A stretch of 64,000 nt of DNA from Vigna angularis. Taxonomy: Eukaryota > Streptophyta > Magnoliopsida > Fabales > Fabaceae. The DNA lies in assembly GCF_016808095.1 (NCBI RefSeq), contig NC_068970.1, forward strand, positions 49,883,630 through 49,947,629. Direction: 5' to 3'. Below the pieces are notes generated by a model, which made no database searches, was not told the DNA's origin, and worked only from the letters and a program-made list of their open reading frames with translations. Both the position numbers and the translations under genes were made by a program. Positions 11,401-23,449 of this stretch are shown here, piece after piece (within the stretch, counting starts at the first letter, position 1; every line of letters begins with the position of its first letter).

Positions 11401-12060
11401 CCAAGAATTCCTATGTCTCGCATTTTGGGAACTTCTGAATGATGAATCACCTTATTGACTCAGTTTCGTGTTAATTTCCAAATTATACCGGGGCAATTAT
11501 TTTCACAGCTTTATAATTTCTGACTAGAGATTTTAAACTGCGTTGTGTGTTCTTTTCAGTTAAAAAAAAAAACTAAAATACAGCTAAACATCTAAGATAC
11601 CCTAAAAGACTCGAACCAGTTCACAAATCTTGGAGAACCAAAAAGAAGGAATGAAAGTCGATATCCAGCAACTGAAGGAACAAATGAGCTTAATCTTAGA
11701 GGCCCTAAGCGCCTTACAATGACTTGGAGATTTGTACACACCACAACTACAATAGAGTTTGAGTGGCACAAATTTTCCCTCCTTATTGGTCTTTCCTCGT
11801 ATTACACTCCGCCGTGAGAGGCAGACTCGGGTCATGAAGCCCACAAAAGACCAAGGAGAGCACATTTGAGAGAGGAAACAAGCTGGGGACAACCACTTGC
11901 ATGGTCCTTTGGGGAAATTATTAAGCCAAGTATTGTGAGCACGATGAGGACAAAGCTTCCTGAGTTAAAATCTTCTCACCAAAGTCAATGTTGAGGTTGT
12001 CAGGCACAAATTTGAGGTGCTAGAAAAATTGTGAAAGCCATAAAAGGTGGATGAAGCGCC
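11401..12060 (+). other. Ogre internal sequence without recognisable code
   Basis: No coding match on either strand. The 96-codon - frame at 11602-11892 resembles nothing I know. If a gag existed in the ancestor it would be expected downstream of here, but no Gag or zinc-knuckle motif is visible. Confidence 0.4.
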
Positions 12061-12540
12061 AAGTTTGAAAGTGTTGCATGGACGCTCGTCGCCAAGTGAG
12101 CGGACGCTCGTCACATAGCGAGCGCACGCTCGTTCCATAGCGACGCTCGTTCAGCGCGCAGTGGACGCTGGTCCAGAAAGTAGACGCTCGTCCAGAACGC
12201 TCGAAACGCTCGTCCAGCAGAGGACGTTCGTCCAGAAAGTGGACGCTCGTCCAGAAAGTGGACAGTCGTCCACGCTCGTCCAGAACGCTCGAAACGCTCG
12301 TCCAGCAGAGGACGTTCGTCCAGAAAGTGGACGCTCGTCCAGAAAGTGGACAGTCGTCCACGCTCGTCCAGAACGCTCGAAACGCTCGTCCAGCAAAGGA
12401 CGTTCGTCCAGAAAGTGGAGAGTCGTCCACGCTCGTCCATAACGCTCGAAACGCTCGTCCAGCAGAGGACGTTCGTCCAGAAAGTGGATGCTCGTCCAGA
12501 ATTGGGATGCTCGTCCAGAAAATTGGACGCTCGTGTGACT
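12061..12540. repeat. Internal minisatellite of CGCTCGTCCAGAA units
   Basis: Repeats combine CGCTCGTCCAGAACGCTCGAA with CAGAAAGTGGACGCTCGTC; a higher-order unit of about 87 bp occurs at least three times (about 12180-12480). Long overlapping frames on both strands, including a 284-codon - frame, arise from this repeat and are not genes. The core CGYTCGTCC is shared with the LTR array at 4550-5620. Confidence 0.85.
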
Positions 12541-13644
12541 CAATTATTGAACCCTTCTCTTTAAAAGCTGAATCAGAGGAGTTGCAGAAGCAGATTTGGA
12601 CGGAGAGGAAACTTACGCGTGATGCTACCAAGTCTCCTACGAAAAGGCCTTGTCTACTGGTTTCATGAAACCTGTTAAACTTCCATGATCCAGGGCTTAT
12701 GGTTTCATCGAAAGTGTTGGGTGTTCCAGCGCAAAGCCAAACTTTAATTGATTCAAGATGTTTAAAGTTCGATGGATTGGGCTTTAGGAAAACATAAGTC
12801 ATTATACAAGAGAATTTGATGTTGTGAAGTGTCTTAGTACCGAGGAGGTATACGCATCGATATAGCACCTTCATCCATGACTTTCAATGTGAACATTCAC
12901 TATAAGGTTCTCAAAGCAGTGCTGGAAATCGAGTCCTTAAAGGGTATTGCAGAAAAAAAAATTTAAAAAAAAATCTTGAGTCACTTGTCTTACTTGCAAA
13001 TTACCAAACTCATGTTTTTCGAAAATATCAAATTTGTTAATCAAGAGTAATGTTGCAGTGTCGGATTTTCCCGAATTTAATTGTTTTGTTGCGAGGCATG
13101 TTTTCCATCTTTACAGTTGTGTCAGCGTGTATTTCATCTTTGTTTTCCATCAAAGGCTTATCTTGAGCCCATTTCTTCGTTGTTTCATGCAAATAATTTT
13201 GAGTTTTTCTCTCGTTCTCATTTTTCGAAGTTAATTTTCCTTATTTTCCTTCATCGTAAATATTTTTTTTATGTCCTCTTCTTTTTTGTTTCAAAGGTTT
13301 TTTCGATTAGAATTTTTCTTTGGACCAAATAATAATAAAAAAAAGCATAAAAATCCATTTCATTTCACCATCAAGAGAGATTTACAGTAAGGTCGGAGAG
13401 TTGATTTTGAACAAGGACATCATTTTGATTACACTCATACGATCTTAACATTTGATAAATAAAATAAAAATGCATAAAAAAGGAAAAAAAAAGCAGATAT
13501 AACAAAGAAGTGCAAAGTCACAAATTCAAATAAAAAACAAAAAAAGAGCAGAAAATAAACAAAAGCAAATAAACAATGTTCGGGGTTCGATCACTGGTGA
13601 TCGTTAAGTTACAGGCCTTGAAAATAAAAAGTAAAAAGAAGCAT

Positions 13645-13886
13645 TCAGCGAAAAAATTCCCGAGCTGGTTGCGGTGGTCTGAGGGAGAGCTCCGTCGAAG
13701 GAGCTCTGGTCCGGAATGTGAGAAGCATGGGTGGAGGGATTTGTCGTGTGTCCCTGTCGTCGTCAATGATGATCGGAACGGGGAACAAGTCCAGCAGTCT
13801 CGGCGCCCTCATGATCATCCAGTCGTATTCTTCCAAAAAAAAAAACAAAAAAAATTTGTCAATAATAAGATGAAGAGGGAAATTTT

Positions 13887-13922
<36 letters not shown>

Positions 13923-14221
13923 GGGTGGAGGTGATCAGGATGCTTACCATACATGTATAGCGGCAGTTGTGAAAACTGAGTGCCAGTGGGGTCTATCTCC
14001 GCTTGCCAGCGCCTGACCCGATTGCCGTGGTTGTTAAACCAGCAGTGCACATTGTATTCGCTGACATCTGCGAAAACCCTTAGTCGAGACGCAATCTCGA
14101 CGACTTGCGCTCTGCTGGGATGTGTGACCCCGTAGTTGTAAATATTGGTCATCATTCTGACCTGATCGTCAGTAGGTCTCCACCGCTGACCGGTGTACCT
14201 CTCCATCTCCATCTCGCTCAT
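13645..14221 (-). CDS. Antisense WUSCHEL-type homeodomain gene inside the Ogre (two coding exons)
   Basis: Coding exon 1 runs 14221-13948 and exon 2 runs 13829-13645, giving about 152 residues. Exon 1 residues 13-73 look like a WOX homeodomain: RWRPTDDQVRMM in helix 1 and NVHCWFNNHGNRVRRW in helix 3. It keeps W48, F49, N51, H52, R55 and R57, with Asn for Gln50 and Gly for Lys53. The donor is ATG|GTAAGC and the acceptor TTTGGAAG; exon phases agree. Exon 2 has RLLDLFPV, close to the WUS box (TLxLFP), and ELSLR, a possible EAR-like repressor motif. The intron holds a 31-A run (T on the gene strand). A 5' UTR intron and TATA box lie upstream. WOX proteins are DNA-binding regulators of stem cells. 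Expression is not shown; a decayed or element-adapted copy is possible. Confidence 0.7.
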
Positions 14222-15163
14222 CTTTCCTCTCTAAGTTTTCATACAAAAAAAAAATATATAAAAATAAAAAGAACAAAAACATAACAAAAGCATAAAACAA
14301 AAAGTATTTTCAGTGTTTTCTTTATTCGTTTTTGTTTCCTTTTAAGTTTATCTTGTCCGGTCGGTCTTTGTTATTTCAGTGTCTGGTCTCGGATCTGTTT
14401 CACGGTCCTTGCAAAAGGGTCCTAAACGGATCTATGTCCTTTTGTCTTTGTCCATATTGTCCATGTTCGGTTCATACAATTAAAATTATCTTTTTAAGTT
14501 TTCTGATTTTATGGGGTACGTGGCGTTGTTCTACCCGATTGTCTCTGCCATACCTTCAATCGAAGGGAGATAAACGTCTGGTTTCCAGCCTATATACCCC
14601 TTAAGTTTAAGACAGTTGTGTTTTTAAGTGTTTTAAGTTTTTAAAATTAAAAGAAAGGAAGAAAGAAGACTCAAAAAGAAAAGCAAAGAAGAGCAAGACG
14701 GAAATAAAAGCAGACAAAGCGGAAAGCAGAAGAAAATAAAGAGCTTGCAGGAAAGGAAAGCAGAAAAGAAAAAAACAGAAAAGGGAACAAGAAAGGAAGG
14801 CAGATGCAGAAAGCTAGAGAGTAAAAAATAAACCAGAAATCGTAAAGGAAAAGAAAAACGAAAAAAAACAGAGAAGGAAAGATCGAAAGAACAGAAAAGC
14901 AGAGAAGGAAGGATGGAAGGAAGAAAAACAAAAAATTAAAGGAAAGAAAGAAGATCGAAGAGCTCAGAAGACTTACCTGGAAGTGGAAGGGCTTACAGAA
15001 GCTCGTCGCAGCACTGGGACGCCTCCGAAAGCACACGGGGGCAGAGGCTCCTCGCAGAAATCCAGACGCTCAAAGAATAGAGAGAAGAGAGAAAGGGAGA
15101 GCAAGAGAGAGAGAGTGATCAGACTGAAATGTCGCCCAACGCGGAGGAGCTCTCGACTTATAG
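14222..15163 (-). promoter_or_regulatory. TATA box, 5' UTR exon and 5' UTR intron of the antisense homeodomain gene
   Basis: On the - strand a TATA box (CTATAAG, 15163-15157) is followed by a CT-rich leader typical of plant 5' UTRs. The leader ends at a perfect donor, CCAG|GTAAGT, exon end at 14977. A matching acceptor (AACTTAG, exon resumes at 14230) lies 9 nt before the ATG at 14221. The intron would be 746 nt. The model is inferred from signals only. Confidence 0.55.
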
Positions 15164-15169
15164 CCAAGC

Positions 15170-15470
15170 AAATCCACTGTAGCTACAGTTCCGGTCACTG
15201 CAACCGTCTGGTGTCGGTCTGATTTCTTTCTGAGTTTTACAAAAAAAAAATAAAAAAAAAAATTTGAAAATCTGAAAACGGGTAGGGTTTTGTTGGATCG
15301 ATCCGGCCCAATACCAGACTTCTTGGATGATCCGTTTTTTTTTTTTTTTTTAAAAAAAAATATAATAATAAAATAAAATATAAAAAAATATGATAAATGG
15401 AAAATTTTCAAAAATAATAATTGGAGTGATGTAAAATTTGAAGTGTTCAAAATTGTTTTTCATTTGCATG
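15170..15470. other. AT-rich Ogre interior upstream of the antisense promoter
   Basis: Contains runs of A and T (for example 15241-15262 and 15335-15360) and no readable code. It may include distal promoter sequence of the antisense gene. Confidence 0.35.
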
Positions 15471-15479
15471 ATAAAGGAC

Positions 15480-16340
15480 ATTTTTCAGGTTCATTGGGCC
15501 TCATTGTCATGTTAGCCTTCTTTGAACCCATTTCTTCTGAAATATAAATTTGAGTGAAGAATTATTTTGGCATGTTTGTAATTTCACATCACGCCATTTT
15601 GTTCGATTTTATTCTTTCTTCTTCTACATTTTGAATAAATCCAAAAAAAAAATCAAAAATATTGAAAAAGGAACAGTGCTCGAGCCCATTAGGCCCAATG
15701 GCCTTCGTGGTTTTCTCTCGAGCCTACTTCTTTTGAAAATATGTCAAAAATATTTTGTTTTCACATTTTTGCTGTTGAATGATGTTTTGTACTTTTGTTC
15801 AAATTGTCTTGTGTGATTTTATTTGAATTTGTAACAAAAAATCTCAGAATGAAAGATGAACAGTTTTTGAGCCCATTAGGCCCTTTATCATATGTGGTTT
15901 CTCCTGAACCACTGCATCTGAATTTCTGAAAAATAAAAATCCTTGTTTATGTAGATTTTGTGTTTTCAATTCATAATTTCCCTTTCCATTTGTGTGAACA
16001 AGTATATGTGCAAAAAAGAAAAAAAATAATGGAATTCAGACCTTTGTCTGAAGATTTTGTCATGGTTGTAAAAGAGGAATAGTGTTGGGCCCATTGAGTC
16101 TAGTGGTGTTGCAAAATTGTCTTTACTTCAATCTTGTGAAATCCTTTCATAACACAAAATTAAAAATGATTTTCTTTTAGCTTGATTCCATAAACTTTGA
16201 AAAATGCAAAAAAAAAATGTGTTTTCTTTGTCATCTTCTTGTGACAAGTTCACACGGCTCAGGTCATCTGATCCATTGGGTCAATGTGCCTGGTAAGTCC
16301 AACTTCCTTTTGTTACTTCTCCTCAGGTTTTCAAACGTTT
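15480..16340. repeat. Degenerate tandem repeat of about 200 bp with GGCCCATTRGGCCC core
   Basis: Related blocks at about 15490, 15685, 15865, 16085 and 16265 each contain a segment like GAGCCCATTAGGCCC followed by TTCTCTCGAACC-like sequence and a T-rich, A-rich spacer. Divergence between units is high. No coding content. Confidence 0.55.
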
Positions 16341-16509
16341 TTGGCCCAACTCGGCCCATTACATGCATATTTCAAATTAATTTCTATTTCTAAAAGATAA
16401 AAAACACAAAAACATTTTTCTAATATGTTTAATGTTTTCATATTGTGTAAATGAATAAAACAAAACATTTTTATTTTTCAAACGTTTTTCTAAAATCAAG
16501 TTTCCTCAT

Positions 16510-17070
16510 ATCAATTTTTGCATTGCTCACCAAACCGAGTTTCTGCACTGGTTCCCAAGCTCATTTTCCACATTAGCCCAGAAAGTTCATTTTTCATAAT
16601 GGCTTGCAAAGCCCAGTTTTCATGCTGGCTCGCAAGGCCCAAATTCCAAAATGGCAAAAATCTCAATTTCCATATAAGCTCAGAATGCCCATTTTCCATA
16701 CTGACTTGCAAAGCTCAGTTTCCATACTGACCCGCAAGTCCCAGATTCCACAAAGGCCAAAAAAAAAAAAAAAAAAAAACTCTCAATTTCTACATTAGCC
16801 CAGCGAGCCCGTTTCCCATACTGGTCTGCAAAGCTTAGTTCCCATGCTGACCCGCAGGACCCAGTTTCCATTGGCAAAAACAAATCCCATTTTTCATTGG
16901 CCAAGAAATCCCATTTCCCCAATGGCCAAGAAAGCCCATTTCCCATGCTGGTCTACAAAGCTCAGTTTCCATGTTGACCCGCAAGGCCCAGATTCCAAAA
17001 AATCTCATTTTCCCCAATGGCTCACAAGGTCCAGTTTCCAGGCTGGTCCGCGAAGCCCGATTTTCAAACA
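16510..17070. repeat. Degenerate array of 'TTTCCATGCTGRCCCGCAAGGCCCAG' units
   Basis: About ten units of mixed length (about 45-65 bp) built from 'CCCAGTTTCCATRCTG' and 'ACCCGCAAGGCCCAGATTCC' segments, with a 20-A run at about 16759. Open frames on both strands here are products of the repeat. Confidence 0.75.
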
Positions 17071-17089
17071 AAAAAATCTGTTTTTCAAC

Positions 17090-18240
17090 AAGCATCATCA
17101 TTTTCATTTCATATTACTTTTCTTCATGCATAAAATCAAAAAAAATACGCAAAAGTTGAGTCATTTGTTTTCGATGCAAATCATCCATTTTATGAGATTT
17201 CAAAAAAAATGTAATGGATGTCATAATCTCCTGTAGTCAAATGTTTGAGTCACATATTCTTAAGAGATATCTGTGTGTGCATTGCTTGAAAACATCATCG
17301 TTCAGCCCTCGCTATACCAAGAGATTGGCCCAATCATGTTCTTGAGCCCAAATAATAAACACCAAGTTTTACACTGGGGCAGATTTTCCATTACCTCCAC
17401 TGGTTTTCATTTGGGAGATCCTGGAATCCGTTAAAAAAAAATGAAAAAAAAAGAAAAAAGAAAAAAAAAGGATGAAAAATGACTCTGTTGAGATCATTTA
17501 GTCTTTGTCTCTTAATTGATCTTTTGAAAATAAAACAACCAATATTTGAAATGATGTGTGGCCATTTTTCTTCATCCAAAAAAAAAACAACAAAAAAAAC
17601 AAAAACATATCCTTTGATACCAAATTTGAGCCAATAAGAAATTTCTTTTCAAATTTTACCCAAACAAGGGTTACCATCACGTTAAAAATCGACTCAAATT
17701 GCAGAAAGAGCACACTTAGTGATCAAATGAAGAAAATTCTTCAAAAGTGAAGCAAAAATACAAAGAATCACAAAGTGATGGCAAGCAAGGAATGAAATTT
17801 GAGAAGTGGCAAGAAATTCAAAACAGTTTTGACGAATAACTGATACAAAGTATAGATGGTAACCTTTGTTTTTCAAAAAAAATAACCCAAAAAAATTTAT
17901 TTGGGCCTTTATATCCTTTCTTTCAACACCTTTAGCCCAAGCCACATTACAAGCCCAATAAAAGTCCACACAGATTGGATGATGGTTGCTTAATTTTTCA
18001 TGAAGCTTAATTTTGGAACAAGACAAAAATGACCAACAAAAAAAAATGAGTGATGAAAAATAATTGTCCTCGGATGAAGGGAAGTCCCTATTGATCAAAA
18101 TTATACAAAGGAAAATCAAGCCAATTGGGGCAATCCTTTCAAGCCAATCATTTCCATATCCATCACAAATTCCTGAACACATTCAAATCCCATTCAAACT
18201 CTTCCCCCGATTCCCAAACTAGGGGGCAATTTTGGGCAAC
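17090..18240. other. Ogre interior without recognisable code
   Basis: AT-rich sequence with A-runs. The 162-codon - frame (17694-18182) matches nothing I recognise and shows no domain, so it is not called. Confidence 0.35.
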
Positions 18241-18244
18241 TTTA

Positions 18245-18700
18245 TTTCATATGTTTTGGCCCATTCAAAATATCGAGCAACTTTGTTAGCCTCACATTTG
18301 TTTCATCTGTATATTCAAAGTTCATACCAGGACCGGGGCATCCCTTGTTGGGCCTCTCAGATTTGTCCGTACTGAAATTCATGGATCCACCCTCAAAACA
18401 GGGGCAGACGCTTTGGGGCTTTGTATGATTTTGAGTCCATCTTATCATTCGTAAACCCAAAGTGGGGGGCAACTTCTTGTGGAACCTCGCTTAATTGACT
18501 CATACCCAAAACCAAGGCGTGACTTTCATATGCTTCAGCCCATTCAGAGTATTGAACAATTTTGTTAAATCTCAAATTTTTTTTCATCTGAACATTCAAA
18601 GTTCATACAAAGACTGGGGCATCCCTTGTTGGGCCTTGCATGATCTTGGTTCGCCCCGAACTTCAAAAATCCATCACAACCAAATTTGGGGCAATTTGCA
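18245..18700. repeat. Tandem duplication, period about 282 bp
   Basis: 'TTCAAAGTTCATAC...GGGGCATCCCTTGTTGGGCCT' occurs at about 18315-18353 and about 18596-18636. The preceding 'TCATATG...GCCCATTCARARTAT' segment is likewise repeated (18247 and 18528). Confidence 0.75.
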
Positions 18701-18834
18701 AATCCCACATGATATTCTCACTCCCAGATTCATGACTTATTCCCTCTCAATTCACAAATACATTCATCCATACCATTACTTTTACCATGTTCCAGAGCAG
18801 CTTCTGGGTATCTACTACTTCACAATGGCCTTTG

Positions 18835-21660
18835 TAGCTGATGAACGGGTCGCACCGCTCACAAAAGTGTTTTGCACGAAAATATGCAGTATAACTAGGA
18901 AGTGACTCCTAGGTCGTCTCTCAAGGACCAATTTTTGTGGTTCAGTCTCAGATTTAACACGAAGTGGGGGAGGGGGGTTTGTGGATGTTTTGAATGCGGT
19001 AAAATAAATTAAAACTGACTGGAATATAAATAAGACAACAAAATTTAAAAACACTGAAATAAATTTTAGACACGGTAAAAACTGAACGGAAAAAGATGGT
19101 AAAAATAGAAGACGTTTGAAAATAAAACAAACGGTAAAACGCAATGATAGAAATTAACAGTGCAGAAAATACTGAACGATAAATTTAACAGATAAAAACA
19201 TTTAACTGAAAATGGAATTCATCACAAATTGAACACTTAAATTAAAATTATGGACAGTACAAAGTAAAAAGGAAACGAGCAAAGCTGACACATTCAGAAA
19301 TGAAAACTATGTTTTGGCACTGTTGAAAATAAATTACAGAGAGCTTTCAAAGAGGAAGAGGCAAGAGCCTCTTCCAGGGGCCGTGAGGGGTTCCTAAACT
19401 ACTCTAAATTCGACTACCAAAATCTCCTTTTTAAGTGTGCTCTGCTGCTGCCAATTTATAACCACTTCTCTTAACAAAGTCTCCTGATTTCCTTCTTCAT
19501 TTCACGGACCTTGTCTGCTTATGGGTTTGTCCTAATTGGCAGCTCCTGTTTTGGGGAATTTCTCCCACCAATTTGCTCCTAGTCGTGCCAAAAGAGATCC
19601 TCTATGTGGTGTCCGTTTGCTTAGGTTTTGCTTAGGCTTCCCCCCATTCACGCAAATTCCTTTCAACCGTGTGCCCCACTCCAAACTGCTGTAGCTTCCT
19701 CTGCTGTGCATGCTGGATGTTGTTGTTGCTGCACGTGAAGCTGCTGGACCGTGGCTACTCCAGCTCTTTGCCGAGAACTCCCTTCTTCATTCTAAGAATC
19801 CACTTTTCTCCCTGGACATGTGCTGGAACGTAACTCTCCAAGTGCTGCTGGTGTTGTTGCCTTTGCTTCCATTTTCCAGCTCCTTGCTCACGGCTTCTTC
19901 TTCTTCAACTAGATTAAGATTGTGGAGCATCTCCTTTACTGGACCAGCAGCTGGACATGTGGTTGGACTTCTTCTTCAAACTCGGCTGCTGGACGTTCCT
20001 TCCATGTGCATCCACCCTTCTCCTTTCCGTTCAGCCATGGCCTCCTCACGTTGCAGCTGCTTGCTTGGGCCACTTTGCTGGATGAAGGCCGTGAGCTTCT
20101 CCTTCCAGTCATGTTCAATTCCTAAGCCAAAAATACAAACACTCTCTTACGTGATGGCTGCTGCTATGGAGTTGCTGCTGGACATGGAGGTCTTCTCTAC
20201 TGGTGGCTGCTCCAAGCTAGACGTCTTCTTCTCCAAATGCTGGGCAATGAGCTGCTGCCAAGCCAGGAAGACCGTGAGCCTTTACGTGGTGTGGCCGTGG
20301 ACTCCTCTTCAATAAAATTCTGCACTTGATTTTGGAGATCCTTCATGCGGACAAGAGCTTCCAACGTGGCCCCTCCTCTTCCAATAACCGTGAGCTTTTC
20401 CAACATGGTGGCTCCCACTCTTTGATTTCAATTAAGAATGGCCGTGAGCTTCTTTGGTTGCTTTTCTCAAATAATAGACAATTAAAATGCAATTCACGTT
20501 CCAAGCTATGCCATTAGAAAACCGTAGGTGGTCCCATGATTGTCCCCTTTATCACTTTACAAAACCAAGAAAGGAACATCCCATTTTGTGTGCAGCCGTG
20601 ACTTTTGACAAAGCAAAAGGGGGCCGTGTGATTCCAAACTAATGTGGTCCCTCCCCCTCTTATGTGGCATACTTTTCAATTTTGTTTAATATGTTTGGTG
20701 CTACATTTCATACGTGAATTGTCACATATTCTTCCAAATTAATTGAGAACCGTGAGCACTTGCAAGGTGGTGGTCCCCTCCTTCATTCCAAACCAAAACA
20801 ATTGTTGAAGCTCGTAGCAGTTTTGGACGTGCAAAAATATTGGAGGCCGTGTGGCATGTCTTCTAATTCATCATATTTTTACGAGAAATGAGCTACCAAG
20901 TGGGCCAATATTAGTGTTAAATCCCTGAGTGTTGGGAGGTCTTAGCACCGTGCAATGATCAATTCCAGCTACCACAAGTATCAAACAACAAGCAAACAAT
21001 GCAAACAATTTAGAAGTCACTCAAACAGTAAACACAAGACTAACATAGAGGAGTAAACAAAACAACACAAAACGAATTTGAACAAAATAAAAACTATACG
21101 TGAAAATAGACATCCAGACAAAACTATGAAAAAAAATTGCATGGAAAACGGATAAGAATTGATCTTGAACGAAGACACACAAGTTGACACAACATTCACG
21201 CAGCACTGTGCGAAAATTGAAATAGCTCAGATGTATTGGGCTCAATTGCCATTTCTCAATTAACCTTAAAATGTCCCAAAATATTATCCAACAATTTTCC
21301 TAAAATTAATAATGCAAATAATTAATCTCAGATAATTCAAATTAATTAAAATAAGAATTTCTGATCAAATTAAGCACAATCAGTAAAAACGGGAAAATAC
21401 TGGACAATTAAGCACAATTCCCCAATTAATTCTAGTACAATAAACTAAGTGAAGTGAAGAAAATATTGATTCATCAGTAGCCGTTTTAAGGAGTAAGAGG
21501 CTCAAGTAGCCAACCCGGTACTCTCCAAATCCTTCCAATCGTCCTCCACATTTTTTTGTCCCAACCCTTGATACCAAGCATGTATGCACTAATTATCTCG
21601 TCAAGAAATGCGTAGCACGCAAGCTTCATTTTGAACAATTGACTTTAGAATTTGGACGTC
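18835..21660 (-). other. Possible inverted LTR-like remnant with CTCACGGCC repeats
   Basis: From 18835 (TGATGAACGGGTCGCACCGC...) the sequence resembles in layout the antisense end of the Athila-like LTR at 56425: a similar 'agtat...aggac(c/t)' series in the first 120 bp. Between 19370 and 20850 the phrase CTCACGGCC/CTCACGGTT recurs about eight times on the - strand, as it does on the + strand of the Ogre LTR (6018-7450). It may be an older related element or a rearranged part of the Ogre. I see no second end and no protein, so the call is weak. Confidence 0.25.
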
Positions 21661-21779
21661 CACTGAAGGAAATTGGAAGTCTAGATCGTCATAAATTTGA
21701 TGATTTCAAAGAAAGCAAATTAACTCAGAAAAAAAAATGTCATAGTTTCATAATCTTCCGATACATCATGTACATATTT

Positions 21780-22010
21780 TCATCAACTTTGAATTTGCCT
21801 CCATGTATATTCATCAATTTTTCTTCTTCAAAAAGACAAAAAAAATGCATCAAAGTTTTCCTCTCTAATTTCAAAATTTCATCAAATTTTTCTTCCTTCA
21901 AAAAGACAAAAAAAAATGCATCAAAGTTTTCCCTCCATGTACATTACATCAATTTTTCTTCTTCAAAAAGACAAAAAAAATGCATCAAAGTTTTCTTCTC
22001 CAAATTTCAA
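21780..22010. repeat. Short tandem repeat 'TCTTCAAAAAGACAAAAAAAATGCATCAAAGTTTTC'
   Basis: Three units at about 21828, 21893 and 21958, each followed by CTCTAATTTC- or CTCCATGTAC-like sequence (period about 64 bp). Noncoding, just before the 3' array of the Ogre. Confidence 0.7.
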
Positions 22011-22689
22011 AATTTACATCAGCCAAGATTTCAAATCCTTGTACAAAAATGCAACACCTTGTTTCTTAATTTCAAAATTTTCAAAAAAAAAAAATCAAAA
22101 ATCAAAATCAAAAAAATTTTCTCAAAATTTCAACCAATTCCAATTTTCAAATTCAAAGCAATCAAACCTTTTTCTCTCTGCCATTTTATCTCGGCCATCT
22201 GCAAGATAATGGTCGAAACCTTTTGTTCTCCCATTTTGTCTCGGCCATCTGCTAGATAATGGTCGAGCGCACTTTTCAATTTTGTTTTATCTCGGCCATC
22301 TGCAAGATAATGGTCGAGCGCACTTTTCAGTTTTGTTTTACCTCGACCATCTGCTAGATAATGGTCGATCGCACTTTTTCAGTTCCATTTTATCCCGGTC
22401 ATCTGCAAGATAATGGTCGGAAGCACTTTTCTCTTGTTTTATCTCGGCCATCTGCTAGATAATGGTCGAGCGCACTTTTCTCTTTTTTATCCCGGCCATC
22501 TGCAAGATAATGGTCGAAAGCACTCTTTTGTTTTGTTTTATCTCGACCATCTGCAAGACAATGGTCGAAAGCACTTTTGAGTTTTTTTTATCTCGGCCAT
22601 CTGCAAGATAATGGCCGAAAGCACCTTTTTCAGATTTGTTTTATCTCGGCCGTCTGCTAGCACTACAAGAAAAAGTTGAATTATATACA

Positions 22690-22935
22690 ACCAAAATCCG
22701 TATATAAGACCCAAAATCCGTATATAACACTTGGTTACATACGACTTATATACGGACAAAAATCCGTATATAAAATCATCGTAGCTAAATTATATACGGA
22801 TATATCCGTATATAAATTATATACGGATAAATCCGTATATAATTTATATACGGATAAATCCGTATATAAAATCTGTATATAATACATTAAAAAAATATTT
22901 TTTTACATACGGATAAATCCGTATGTAACATATAA
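22690..22935. repeat. Left subterminal repeats of the CACTA element
   Basis: At least eight copies of the near-palindrome TATATACGGAT-AAATCCGTATATAA or half units of it. The mirror block is at 27775-28015. Confidence 0.85.
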
Positions 22936-23449
22936 TAGAGAAAAAAAATAATTTTAATTGTAAAAATAAAAAGCTTTAAAACAAAGAAACTTACAATATA
23001 AATGAGTGATAATATAGTGATTAAAAAGTCTTAGTAAAAGTAAAAATTATAATTTAGTTGTTAGATATGTAAAAAATATCTCAATCATATTTTGTATAAT
23101 TTAAGGACAAATTGATCTTCTTTGACATTACAACATAATTATTATTTTTTTACATATTAAATAACTAAATCAAGATGTACCAAGATGATTTGCCTTTATC
23201 ATAAAACTACTACAAAATCATAAAATGAAGTGCAAGTGATGGCAAACTTGTATAAACTGACATAACATGGATCACATGTTAGCATCATCATTTATTCCTT
23301 ACATGGATATCTCAAACCACTTTCATCTTCAGGAGTGAACAATTACACTCAAAATTTATGAACAAAAAAGAATGAGAACATTACATTTTTGTAACTAATT
23401 TATCTATACAAATATTCACAAACAGAATTGGAGTACTTGGCAACGGATC

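Noticed and set aside
12020..12874. 284-codon - strand open frame and its overlapping partners on both strands
   Set aside because: They run through the CGCTCGTCC minisatellite, whose units lack stops in several frames; the composition is repeat-driven and there is no domain.
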